Positions 1-6,113 are shown, numbered from the stretch's first letter. The stretch is DNA of 6,570 nt from Betaproteobacteria bacterium (GCA_026710225.1 JAPORI010000013.1:909-7478); one strand, 5' to 3'. The notes: generated by a model from the sequence alone, not told the origin. Translations and numbers: made by a program.

Positions 1-1
1 G

Positions 2-241
2 ATCCTTCCGCTCAATCCCCATCCCCTTTCCTCGCGGCCGCTGGTGATTCCCGCCGCCACTCCGGTTATATTCCGGCCGGCCGGTGCCGGTCGCATCGAT
101 ATAGACGGCCGCAGGGTGGGCACCGCCCGGGGCGGGGATATGATCGAGGTTACCCGCCATCAAAAGAAGCTGATCATGCGCCATCCGCAAGGATACGACT
201 ATTACGACGCAATGAAAAGCAAGCTTTTCTGGAGCCAGTAG
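2..241 (+). CDS. nadK: NAD kinase, C-terminal part (5' end outside window)
   Basis: NAD kinase phosphorylates NAD to NADP in the cytoplasm using ATP or polyphosphate. Only the last 79 residues are here; reading frame 2 is open from the window edge to the TAG at 239-241. The visible part carries the family segment NPHPLSSRPLVIPA, which matches the PH-x-LS-x-RP stretch of the NAD kinase C-terminal beta-sandwich domain. It then has IDIDGRRVG, the usual VDGQ position, with Arg in place of the common Gln. The end, HPQGYDYYDAMKSKLFW, is the typical C-terminal helix of the family (E. coli ends in a related HP-x-DYSYF-to-KLGW stretch). An ATG at 44 lies inside this domain and is not the true start. 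recN begins 34 bp downstream, an order seen in many beta- and gammaproteobacteria. The identification rests on these C-terminal motifs only. Confidence 0.93.
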   Translation: MLPLNPHPLSSRPLVIPAATPVIFRPAGAGRIDIDGRRVGTARGGDMIEVTRHQKKLIMRHPQGYDYYDAMKSKLFWSQ

Positions 242-275
242 ACGCTTCCCCACCTGGCTTTGTGAGTCCGGCAAT

Positions 276-1928
276 ATGCTTGAAAGTCTCGAGGTTCGCG
301 ATTTTGCCCGCTTCGCCAGGCTCAGTTTGCAGTTTCCCGATAGCGGCTTTTGTGCGCTCACCGGTGAAACCGGTGCCGGCAAGTCGCTGTTGCTCGGTGC
401 TCTGGCTGCGGCTCTTGGCGGCCGCTTTCCGGAAAGCAGCATCCGCAACTCGGCAAAAGGCGCCGAAGTGGCGGCAGCCTTTGCTCTGTCCGATGATCAG
501 GCCCGGCTGCTGGCTGATTGCGGCCATGAAGTTTCCGAGCGGCAACTGCTGCTGCGGCGGGTGATCGAGCGGGGGCGGCGGGTGCGCAACTATCTCAATG
601 ATTCGGTCTGCACGGCCGCCCAGGCGAGACAGGCCGCCGCCGAGCTGATCGCAGTCTTCGGCCAGCATGAGCACATGCTGCTGCGCAGCGCGGCAAGCCG
701 GCGGGAAATGCTCGATCGCTTTGCCGGCTGCAATGCTCTGGCCGACAAGGTCGCCGGCTGTCACCGCGCCTGGAGCCAGGCAGCACAGCAACTTGCGCAA
801 GTGCGCGCCCGTCAGGCAGCCGGGGATGCCGAGCGTGAACGGCTTTCCGAAATCATTGGGGAAGCAGACGAGTCCGGGCAGAACAGATCCGACTATGAAA
901 ACTACAGCCGGATGCTCACCGAAAGCGAAAACGCCGCCGAACTCGCCGAATTGCACGGGCAGCTTGTCGCCGAACTCAAGGATGCCGATGCCGGCTGCCG
1001 GCGGGCGCGGCAGGCGTTGGAGCGCATCGGTGAAATCGGGGCCGATCCGGACTCGGAAGCCGCCGGGCTCGTTGCCGAAGTTGAAGCCCTGGCCGCCGAT
1101 GCGCTGCGCGCCGCCGAGAAGCTTGTTGATCAGGATCGCCGGCATGATCCGGCAACGCTGGCCGAAGCGGAAAGTTACGTCTCCGAAACCCACCGGCTGA
1201 TGCGGCGCCACCATTGCGTGAGTGCCGAGACCCTGTTTGAATACTTCGACGAGGTGCGCGCCAAGCTTGCCGAACTCGGCGAGGATTCACGCACTGCCGC
1301 CGGTCAGGAGGAAGCACGGATGCGGCAGGCCTGGCAGGATGCGGCCGCGCAACTTGGCCGCAAGCGGCGCGCTGCCGCCGGCCGGCTGAGCAAGCAGGTC
1401 AGCGCCCTGATTGGCAAGCTGGGGATGGACGGCGGCCGCTTTGCAGTGCAAATCAGTGCCCATCAAGAAGACCAGCCGCGCCCGGAAGGCGGTGAGCAAA
1501 TCGATTTCGCATTTGCCGCCCGCAGCCGCGAGCAACTGCGCCGGGTTGATGAGGCGGCTTCCGGCGGCGAGCTTTCCCGGCTGGCGTTGGCGCTGTATTC
1601 ATTGTGCGGGGGCAGCGCCGGGCAGGCACTGGTCTTTGACGAGATCGACACCGGTGTCGGCGGCCGGATCGCCGCTGCACTCGGATCGGTGCTCTCGGCG
1701 ATCGGCAGCAAGCGGCTGGTGCTGGCGGTAACCCATCTGCCCCAGGTCGCCGCAGCCGCCGACTGGCACTGGCAAGTCGGAATCGGTGCCGACGGTGCTG
1801 CAACAGTCACCCGCCTGCAAGGAGAGCAGCGAGCCGAGGAAATTGCCCGGATGCTGGCTGGCAAGAAAGTTACCGAGGCCAGTCGCCGCAACGCCGCCGA
1901 AATCATTGAATCTGCCCGAGCAGTTTGA
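276..1928 (+). CDS. recN: DNA repair protein RecN (SMC-like ATPase)
   Basis: RecN is a cytoplasmic SMC-like ATPase that acts in recombinational repair of DNA double-strand breaks. The 550-residue length matches the family (about 550-560). The N-terminal half-site reads MLESLEVRDFARF, then Walker A GETGAGKS at 30-37. FGQHEHMLL at 128-136 is the RecN-specific GQHEH motif. Residues of about 150-370 are rich in Ala, Glu, Arg and Gln, as expected for the short coiled-coil arms. The C-terminal half-site has signature ASGGELSRLALAL (from 428), Walker B with D455 and E456, and the H-loop VTHLPQVAA with H487. Both ATPase halves look intact. The residue after the Walker A leucines is Gly40, where Asp is usual. 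ATG 276 is the only reasonable start; no other ATG, GTG or TTG lies in frame between the nadK stop and it, and its Shine-Dalgarno match is weak (GTGAG at 262-266). The stop overlaps the lolC ATG by one base. Confidence 0.97.
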   Translation: MLESLEVRDFARFARLSLQFPDSGFCALTGETGAGKSLLLGALAAALGGRFPESSIRNSAKGAEVAAAFALSDDQARLLADCGHEVSERQLLLRRVIERGRRVRNYLNDSVCTAAQARQAAAELIAVFGQHEHMLLRSAASRREMLDRFAGCNALADKVAGCHRAWSQAAQQLAQVRARQAAGDAERERLSEIIGEADESGQNRSDYENYSRMLTESENAAELAELHGQLVAELKDADAGCRRARQALERIGEIGADPDSEAAGLVAEVEALAADALRAAEKLVDQDRRHDPATLAEAESYVSETHRLMRRHHCVSAETLFEYFDEVRAKLAELGEDSRTAAGQEEARMRQAWQDAAAQLGRKRRAAAGRLSKQVSALIGKLGMDGGRFAVQISAHQEDQPRPEGGEQIDFAFAARSREQLRRVDEAASGGELSRLALALYSLCGGSAGQALVFDEIDTGVGGRIAAALGSVLSAIGSKRLVLAVTHLPQVAAAADWHWQVGIGADGAATVTRLQGEQRAEEIARMLAGKKVTEASRRNAAEIIESARAV

Positions 1929-3154
1929 TGCTAAAGCTTGAATTTTCGATCGGTTTTCGCTATGCGCTGGTAGGGCGGGGCGATCGCTATGTTTCGCTTA
2001 CTTCAGCAATATCGGTGCTGGGCATCGCTCTGGGGGTGGCGGCGGTGATAATCGTCCAGTCGGTGATGAACGGCTTTCACCTGCAATTGCGCGAGCGGAT
2101 TCTGGGTGCATCCTCGCACCTTGAACTGCAAGAGAGCGCCAGTACCGATCTTTCCGACTGGCCGGCGATGGTCGAGCAGATAGCGAAAATGGATCAGGTG
2201 CTGGCCGCAGCACCGGTAATCGACCGGCAAGCGCTGGTGGCCAGCGATCACCGCAGTTCGGGGGTGATCGTCAAGGGAATCGACCCGCGCTTTGAAGGCG
2301 GGGTTACCGATCTGAGCCCGGAAAAGCTGCGCCTGCTTGAAAAAGGCGGTTTCAAGGCGATTCTCGGCGATAATCTGGCAACCTCCCTCAATGTAGCCGC
2401 CGGCGATCGGATCGTCCTTTTCGCACCTTCCGGCACCACCACCATAGCCGGAACCCTGCCGCGCCTGCGGCGGATAACCGTTGCCGAAACGGTCGATTTC
2501 GGGATTCACCAGTATGACTCGGCGCTGCTGTATCTGCATCTTGAGGATGCAAGAAGCATCTTTCGTGCCGGCGCCACCGACAACATAAGGGTCAAGGTCG
2601 CCGATCCGTATCTTGCTCCGCAGATTGGTGCCGAGCTTGAAAAAATCCACAAGGTGCGCGCCTATGACTGGACGCGCAGCAACGCCACCTTTTTCCAGGC
2701 TCTGGCGATTGAGCGGCGGGTGATGTTCGTGATCCTGTCGCTAATCATCGTGGTGGCGGCATTCCAGATCGTCTCGGCTCTGGTTGCGATGGTGCGCAGC
2801 AAGCGCGGCGACATTGCCATCCTGCGCACTTTAGGTGCTCAGTCCGGATCGGTGCTGCGCATATTTCTGGTTCAGGGGCTGCTGGTCGGAGTGGCCGGCA
2901 CCGTAGCCGGAGTGCTGCTTGGCATCGCCGGATCGGTAAACATCACCGCGATCGTCTCCTTTGTCGAGAACCTGTTTGGGGTGGACCTGTTTCCCGGCCG
3001 GGTTTATTCGCTGGAAGAAATCCCCGCCCAGCTGGTTGCCGGCGAGGTTGCCGCGGCAGCCCTGGTGGCGCTGGCGGTGTCGCTGGCGGCAACGATTCCG
3101 CCGAGTCTTGCTGCTGCCCGGATTGAACCGGCCGAGGCGCTGCGCCATGAATGA
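1928..3154 (+). CDS. lolC: Lipoprotein-releasing ABC transporter permease (LolC/LolF type)
   Basis: This inner-membrane permease works with LolD to extract mature lipoproteins from the inner membrane and pass them to periplasmic LolA. It has 408 residues (E. coli LolC about 399, LolE about 414). The layout is a short cytoplasmic N-terminus, TM1 at about 24-46 ending in the family stretch VMNGF, a large periplasmic domain at about 50-260, then TM2 (266-289), TM3 (312-337) and TM4 (372-394). The cytoplasmic loop RSKRGDIAILRTLGAQ is the coupling region that contacts LolD. APSGTTTIAGTLPRL (166-180) aligns with the LolA-binding hook of LolC, with Ile173 where Pro is usual. The ATG at 1928 was preferred to the adjacent in-frame TTG at 1925. 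The gene overlaps recN by 1 bp and lolD by 8 bp. No lolE follows lolD, so this subunit may form a homodimer (LolF-like). LolC versus LolF is an inference. Confidence 0.95.
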   Translation: MLKLEFSIGFRYALVGRGDRYVSLTSAISVLGIALGVAAVIIVQSVMNGFHLQLRERILGASSHLELQESASTDLSDWPAMVEQIAKMDQVLAAAPVIDRQALVASDHRSSGVIVKGIDPRFEGGVTDLSPEKLRLLEKGGFKAILGDNLATSLNVAAGDRIVLFAPSGTTTIAGTLPRLRRITVAETVDFGIHQYDSALLYLHLEDARSIFRAGATDNIRVKVADPYLAPQIGAELEKIHKVRAYDWTRSNATFFQALAIERRVMFVILSLIIVVAAFQIVSALVAMVRSKRGDIAILRTLGAQSGSVLRIFLVQGLLVGVAGTVAGVLLGIAGSVNITAIVSFVENLFGVDLFPGRVYSLEEIPAQLVAGEVAAAALVALAVSLAATIPPSLAAARIEPAEALRHE

Positions 3155-3836
3155 TAAGGACGCGCCGGTGCTGGTCGCAACCGGGATTGCCAAGAGCTAT
3201 CCGGGTGCCGGCGGCGGCGAGGTGCTCGCCGATGTCAATCTTTCCCTGTCCGGCGGCGATTCGCTGGCGATAACCGGTGCTTCCGGTTGCGGCAAGAGCA
3301 CCCTGTTGCATGTGCTCGGCGGCCTGATTCGTCCCGATCGTGGACAGGTGCTGCTATCTGGCAACGATCTGCTGGCCGCTTCGGCATCCGGTCAGGGTCG
3401 GCTGCGCAACCGCTATCTGGGCTTCGTCTATCAGTTCCATCACCTGTTGGGAGAGTTCAGCTCTCTGGAAAATGTCGCAATGCCGCTGTTCATCGGCGGC
3501 GTTGCCAAAGCCGAGGCGCTCGAGCGCGCCGCAGTTTTGCTGGCGCAGGTGGGACTGGCCGATCATTCCGGCAAGCCGCCGGCCGCTCTTTCCGGCGGTC
3601 AGCGGCAGCGGGTTGCAATCGCCCGCGCCCTGGCGGCCTCGCCGGTGTGCATTCTTGCCGACGAGCCGACCGGCAATCTGGATCGCAAGACTGCCTCAGC
3701 AGTTGTCGATACCCTGCTTGAACAGTGCGCCAGCAACCGCTGTGCGCTGCTGCTGGCCACCCATGATTCCGAACAGGCCGGCCGGCTGGCCGGCATCGCC
3801 CAACTGCGCGACGGCGTTCTTGAAGGAGCAGACTGA
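3147..3836 (+). CDS. lolD: Lipoprotein-releasing system ATP-binding protein LolD
   Basis: LolD is the cytoplasmic ATPase that powers lipoprotein release by the Lol permease. The 229-residue product (E. coli 233) is a complete ABC domain: Walker A GASGCGKST at 44-52; Q-loop within FVYQFHHLL (Q96), a stretch characteristic of LolD; signature LSGGQRQRVAIARAL from 148; Walker B ILADEP with D172 and E173; D-loop GNLD at 176-179; and H-loop H206. The frame stays open upstream to 2961, but that part is lolC read out of frame. The ATG at 3147 gives the normal N-terminus and has GAGG at 3134-3137 as a plausible ribosome-binding site. It overlaps the lolC end by 8 bp, consistent with coupled synthesis of the two subunits. 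Gly102 replaces the proline usual in the QFHHLLP segment. ABC-family assignment is certain; LolD specificity comes from the QFHHLL motif and the lolC neighbour. Confidence 0.97.
   Translation: MNDKDAPVLVATGIAKSYPGAGGGEVLADVNLSLSGGDSLAITGASGCGKSTLLHVLGGLIRPDRGQVLLSGNDLLAASASGQGRLRNRYLGFVYQFHHLLGEFSSLENVAMPLFIGGVAKAEALERAAVLLAQVGLADHSGKPPAALSGGQRQRVAIARALAASPVCILADEPTGNLDRKTASAVVDTLLEQCASNRCALLLATHDSEQAGRLAGIAQLRDGVLEGAD
3823..3828 (+). promoter_or_regulatory. Strong Shine-Dalgarno (AAGGAG) for the phosphatase gene
   Basis: AAGGAG lies inside the last codons of lolD, 7 nt before the ATG at 3836. It is the best ribosome-binding site in the window and supports 3836 as the start of the phosphatase gene. 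The ATG shares its A with the lolD TGA stop. Confidence 0.8.
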
Positions 3837-4327
3837 TGGAAGACGACTCCGACAAGTTCAAGATTTTGTTCGTGTGCACCGGCAACATCTGCCGCTCGCC
3901 AACCGCCGAGGCGATTCTCGCCCTGCGTTTAAAAGGCGCCGGCATGGGCAGCGAATGCGAAGTCGACTCGGCCGGCATCGAGGACTGGCACGCCGGCTCG
4001 CCGCCGGACGAGCGCTCGGTGGAGACCGCCCACTACCGCGGCTATGACATGTCGGGGTTGAAAGCCCGCGGCATTCGCCGTCAGGACTTTGCGGACTTCG
4101 ATCTGATCATCGGCCTTGACAACCGTCATGTCGAGACTCTCAAGCGACGGGCGCCTGCCGCTGCTGCCGGCAAGATCAAACTGCTGGGTGAGTTCGGCGA
4201 CGGGCGGGAAGTTGCCGATCCGTATCACAGGGAAAGATCGGCATTCGACGAGGTTTTCGATCAGATCGAGCGCTACTGCAACGGCCTGATCATCCACCTC
4301 AAGAAATGCCTGACCGAGAGGGATTGA
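3836..4327 (+). CDS. Low-molecular-weight protein tyrosine phosphatase
   Basis: The predicted enzyme hydrolyses phosphotyrosine on proteins in the cytoplasm. The 163-residue length suits the family. The P-loop ILFVCTGNICRSPTAEA sits right at the N-terminus, with nucleophile C14, the second cysteine C19 and phosphate-binding R20 (CX5RS). The general-acid loop is DPY with D128. GLDNRHVETLKRRAP at about 98-112 fits the usual LMW-PTP segment with Asp and Asn. The ArsC-type arsenate reductase alternative is less likely because the extra redox cysteines of that branch are not evident. The start shares one base with the lolD stop and has a strong AAGGAG site. In exopolysaccharide loci such enzymes (Wzb type) are paired with a tyrosine kinase; none is visible here, so the substrate is unknown and the operon gives no clear hint. 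It is the last gene of the operon. Confidence 0.92.
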   Translation: MEDDSDKFKILFVCTGNICRSPTAEAILALRLKGAGMGSECEVDSAGIEDWHAGSPPDERSVETAHYRGYDMSGLKARGIRRQDFADFDLIIGLDNRHVETLKRRAPAAAAGKIKLLGEFGDGREVADPYHRERSAFDEVFDQIERYCNGLIIHLKKCLTERD

Positions 4328-4355
4328 AACAATTGCAAGCCTTGCGGCTTATAAT
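4324..4355 (+). promoter_or_regulatory. Probable promoter of tRNA-Lys
   Basis: A perfect -10 hexamer TATAAT lies at 4350-4355, and the tRNA begins at 4370, leaving a leader of about 8 nt after a start near 4362. The bases after the -10 (TTCGCG) form a GC-rich discriminator, as is common at growth-rate-controlled stable RNA promoters. The -35 is unclear: TTGAAA at 4324-4329 is a good hexamer but 20 nt away, while the 17-nt position holds AAACAA. The -10 is convincing; the -35 is not. Confidence 0.55.
4332..4355 (+). terminator. Small hairpin after the phosphatase gene, possible weak terminator
   Basis: AAGCC (4337-4341) and GGCTT (4346-4350) pair around a TTGC tetraloop. A C-A mismatch and a further ATTG/TAAT pairing could extend the stem to 4332-4355. 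It begins 4 nt after the phosphatase stop, where the operon should end, but no T-run follows, so termination would be weak. It overlaps the -10 box of the tRNA-Lys promoter. Confidence 0.3.
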
Positions 4356-4369
4356 TTCGCGTTTGCCCC

Positions 4370-4442
4370 GGGTCGTTAGCTCAGCTGGTAGAGCAGCGGA
4401 CTTTTAATCCGTTGGTCACAGGTTCGATCCCTGTACGACCCA
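4370..4442 (+). tRNA. tRNA-Lys (anticodon TTT)
   Basis: A full cloverleaf can be drawn: acceptor GGGTCGT/ACGACCC, D-stem GCTC/GAGC, anticodon stem GCGGA/TCCGT around the loop CTTTTAA with anticodon TTT (decodes AAA and AAG), and T-stem ACAGG/CCTGT around TTCGATC. It closely resembles E. coli tRNA-Lys. The discriminator is A4442. The next bases are CCT, so the 3' CCA is not encoded and must be added after transcription. No hairpin and T-run terminator is visible before the facing tRNA-Ser gene 30 bp away. Confidence 0.98.
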
Positions 4443-4472
4443 CCTTGCAAGTTGGATTGGAATTGGAAAAAC

Positions 4473-4563
4473 TGGCGGAGAGGATGGGATTCGAACCCAT
4501 GTGACGGTTGCCCGTCCATCTGATTTCGAGTCAGCGCCGTTATGACCACTTCGGTACCTCTCC
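4473..4563 (-). tRNA. tRNA-Ser (anticodon CGA), CCA encoded
   Basis: Read on the minus strand from 4563, the acceptor stem is GGAGAGG/CCTCTCC, the D-stem CCG/CGG, the anticodon loop CTCGAAA with anticodon CGA (decodes UCG), and the long class II variable arm pairs GACGG with CCGTC around GCAA. The T-arm is ATGGG/CCCAT with loop TTCGAAT. The discriminator is G and CCA is encoded (complement of 4473-4475). The anticodon stem has four Watson-Crick pairs (CTGA/TCAG), with a G27-A43 mismatch at its top. A run of five T follows CCA after one base (complement of 4467-4471). Confidence 0.98.
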
Positions 4564-4591
4564 GGTTGATGAGTTGCACCCCGGCCAAGTG

Positions 4592-4600
4592 ATTCTATCA
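4592..4600 (-). promoter_or_regulatory. Possible extended -10 promoter for tRNA-Ser
   Basis: On the minus strand this reads TGATAGAAT, an extended -10 (TG-N-TAGAAT) with one mismatch from TATAAT. It lies 28 bp upstream of the tRNA-Ser 5' end, giving a leader of about 20 nt. No good -35 sits at 17 nt; a TTGCTG lies 20 nt upstream. The call rests mainly on the extended -10. Confidence 0.42.
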
Positions 4601-4648
4601 GCCGCAGCGATTTACAGCAGCAACATCCGGGCGCTTTTTTCATCAAAG

Positions 4649-4654
4649 TAGAAT
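4649..4654 (+). promoter_or_regulatory. Candidate -10 element for glyA
   Basis: TAGAAT (5 of 6 to TATAAT) lies 42 bp before the glyA ATG, giving a leader of about 36 nt. No recognisable -35 hexamer is found 15-19 nt upstream, so it would need an activator or may not be the real promoter. I see no glycine riboswitch, PurR-like palindrome or obvious terminator between the tRNA-Ser gene and glyA. Confidence 0.28.
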
Positions 4655-4696
4655 AGCCGCCTTTACTTTCCTCGTTCCTGTTAGCCAGCCAACCAT

Positions 4697-5962
4697 ATGT
4701 CCTACATTGCCGATAGCACCTCGCTTGCCAAATCCGATCCTGAACTGGCCGCGGCTATAGCCGCCGAACAAGAACGCCAGGAGAATCACCTTGAACTGAT
4801 TGCCTCGGAGAACACCACCAGCCTCAGCGTAATCGAGGCGCAGGGAAGTTTCCTTACCAACAAGTATGCGGAAGGCTATCCGGGTCGGCGCTATTACGGC
4901 GGCTGCCAGCATGTCGATGTAGTCGAGCGGCTGGCGATTGACCGAGCCCGGCAATTGTTCGGCGCCGAATATGCCAATGTTCAGCCGCATTCCGGTTCGC
5001 AGGCGAATCTGGCGGTGCTGCTCGCCACCTGCAAGCCCGGCGATACGGTGCTGGGAATGGGCTTGCCGGCCGGCGGTCATCTTTCGCACGGCACCAAGGT
5101 CAACATCAGCGGCAAGTTCTTCAATTCGGTCTCCTACGGCCTTGACCCGGAAAGCGAGGAAATCGACTATGAGCAGGTGGCCGCCCTGGCTGCCGAGCAC
5201 AAGCCGCGGCTAATCATCTGCGGTGCCTCGGCATATTCGCTGCACATCGACTGGCAGCGCTTTCGCGACATAGCCGACGCCAACGAAGCGCTGGTCCTGG
5301 CCGATATCGCCCACTACGCCGGGCTGGTCGCCGCCGGGGTGTATCCGTCGCCGGTCGGCATCACCCAGTTTGTGACCAGCACCACCCACAAGACCCTGCG
5401 CGGACCGCGCGGCGGGTTGATCATGGCCGAGGAAAAGTATGCCAAGAAGCTCAATTCGGCGGTATTTCCCAATCTGCAAGGCGGGCCGCTGATGCATGTG
5501 ATCGCAGCCAAGGCGGCGGCATTCGGGGAAGCCTTGCAGCCGGAGTTCAAGGACTATCAAAAGCAGGTGCTGGCAAATGCCGAGGCGATGGCCGAGGTAC
5601 TCACCGCTGGCGGCCTGCGCATCGTTTCCGGGCGCACCCAGTCGCACATGTTTCTGGTTGACCTTACCCCCAAGAATGTTTCCGGCCGTGAAGTCGAGGA
5701 GGCTCTCGATCGGGCGCACATCACCTTGAACAAGAATGCCATCCCCGATGATCCGCGGCCGCCGGCGGAGGCTTCCGGGATTCGCATCGGCACTCCGGCC
5801 TTGACCACCCGCGGCCTTGGCCAAGAACAAGCGCGCGAGGTGGGCAAGTTGATCCTGGAAGTTGTCGACAATCTCGGCGACGCCGGTATCGAGGCGCAGG
5901 TCGCCGAAAAGGTCAAGGCGATCTGCACCCGCTTTCCCGCTTATGCCGGCCAGAATTCCTAG
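4697..5962 (+). CDS. glyA: Serine hydroxymethyltransferase
   Basis: This PLP enzyme interconverts serine plus tetrahydrofolate with glycine plus 5,10-methylene-tetrahydrofolate. It is the main cytoplasmic source of one-carbon units for purine, thymidylate and methionine synthesis. The 421 residues match the bacterial length (E. coli 417). Visible landmarks are ELIASEN (33-39), the NKYAEGYPGRRYYGG stretch with catalytic E59, PHSGSQANLAV, LADIAHYAGLVA with PLP-binding D203 and H206, the PLP lysine K232 in TSTTHKTLRGPRGG, and GIRIGTPALTTRG near the C-terminus. Position 40 after SEN is Thr, where Tyr or Phe is common. The ATG at 4697 gives the standard N-terminus; no Shine-Dalgarno is seen in the pyrimidine-rich leader before it. 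It is transcribed away from tRNA-Ser and followed by nrdR after 216 bp. All key catalytic residues are present. Confidence 0.99.
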   Translation: MSYIADSTSLAKSDPELAAAIAAEQERQENHLELIASENTTSLSVIEAQGSFLTNKYAEGYPGRRYYGGCQHVDVVERLAIDRARQLFGAEYANVQPHSGSQANLAVLLATCKPGDTVLGMGLPAGGHLSHGTKVNISGKFFNSVSYGLDPESEEIDYEQVAALAAEHKPRLIICGASAYSLHIDWQRFRDIADANEALVLADIAHYAGLVAAGVYPSPVGITQFVTSTTHKTLRGPRGGLIMAEEKYAKKLNSAVFPNLQGGPLMHVIAAKAAAFGEALQPEFKDYQKQVLANAEAMAEVLTAGGLRIVSGRTQSHMFLVDLTPKNVSGREVEEALDRAHITLNKNAIPDDPRPPAEASGIRIGTPALTTRGLGQEQAREVGKLILEVVDNLGDAGIEAQVAEKVKAICTRFPAYAGQNS

Positions 5963-6035
5963 CCGCTTTGCAGAGCAGCGAATGAGGTTTGCCGGCGCCT
6001 GTTGAAGGCAGGCTTGGGGAAAGCATCAAGATAGG

Positions 6036-6042
6036 TTTTTTT
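6036..6042 (+). terminator. T-run after glyA, possible weak terminator region
   Basis: Seven T residues lie about 75 bp after the glyA stop. Upstream there are only short stems: GCCTG (5997-6001) with CAGGC (6009-6013), which ends 22 nt before the T-run, and GCTT (6012-6015) with AAGC (6021-6024). No strong hairpin abuts the T-run, so the termination call is tentative. Confidence 0.22.
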
Positions 6043-6073
6043 GGCGGTCCGAATGGTTTAATTAGGGCAAGTT

Positions 6074-6103
6074 TTGCACAGGTTTTCCAAAGGCGATTAC
6101 AAT
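6074..6103 (+). promoter_or_regulatory. Probable nrdR promoter
   Basis: TTGCAC (6074-6079) and TACAAT (6098-6103, 5 of 6 to consensus) are separated by 18 nt in an AT-richer stretch of the 216-bp gap after glyA. The expected start is near 6110, giving a 5' leader of about 69 nt to the nrdR ATG. This suggests nrdR can be transcribed independently of glyA. Confidence 0.5.
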
Positions 6104-6113
6104 AGCGCAGTTT

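Noticed and set aside
214..229. Inverted repeat GAAAAGC-AA-GCTTTTC at the nadK end
   Set aside because: It encodes the conserved KSKLFW end of NAD kinase and is followed by no T-run, so it is probably a coding coincidence.
174..1214. 346-codon open frame on the minus strand, antisense to recN
   Set aside because: It mirrors a GC-rich recN with all ATPase motifs intact on the + strand. The antisense product shows no recognisable family pattern.
1925..1927. TTG as the lolC start
   Set aside because: The next codon is ATG at 1928, overlapping the recN stop by one base, which is the more usual start.
2003..2650. 215-codon minus-strand frame inside lolC
   Set aside because: No recognisable motifs, and it lies opposite a well-defined permease domain.
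2961..3146. Extended N-terminus for lolD
   Set aside because: This stretch encodes the end of lolC in another frame, is Arg/Trp-rich and lacks ABC homology. The ATG at 3147 gives the normal LolD length.
4333..4451. TTGCAAG repeated at 4333-4339 and 4445-4451, flanking tRNA-Lys
   Set aside because: Only 7 bp, and no integrase or foreign DNA lies nearby, so it is not supported as an attachment site or target duplication.
4376..4646. Short minus-strand open frames across the tRNA region
   Set aside because: They overlap two certain tRNA genes and have no protein-like features.
5997..6013. GCCTG/CAGGC stem as an intrinsic terminator for glyA
   Set aside because: The 5-bp stem is followed by TTGGGG rather than a T-run; the T-run is 22 nt away.
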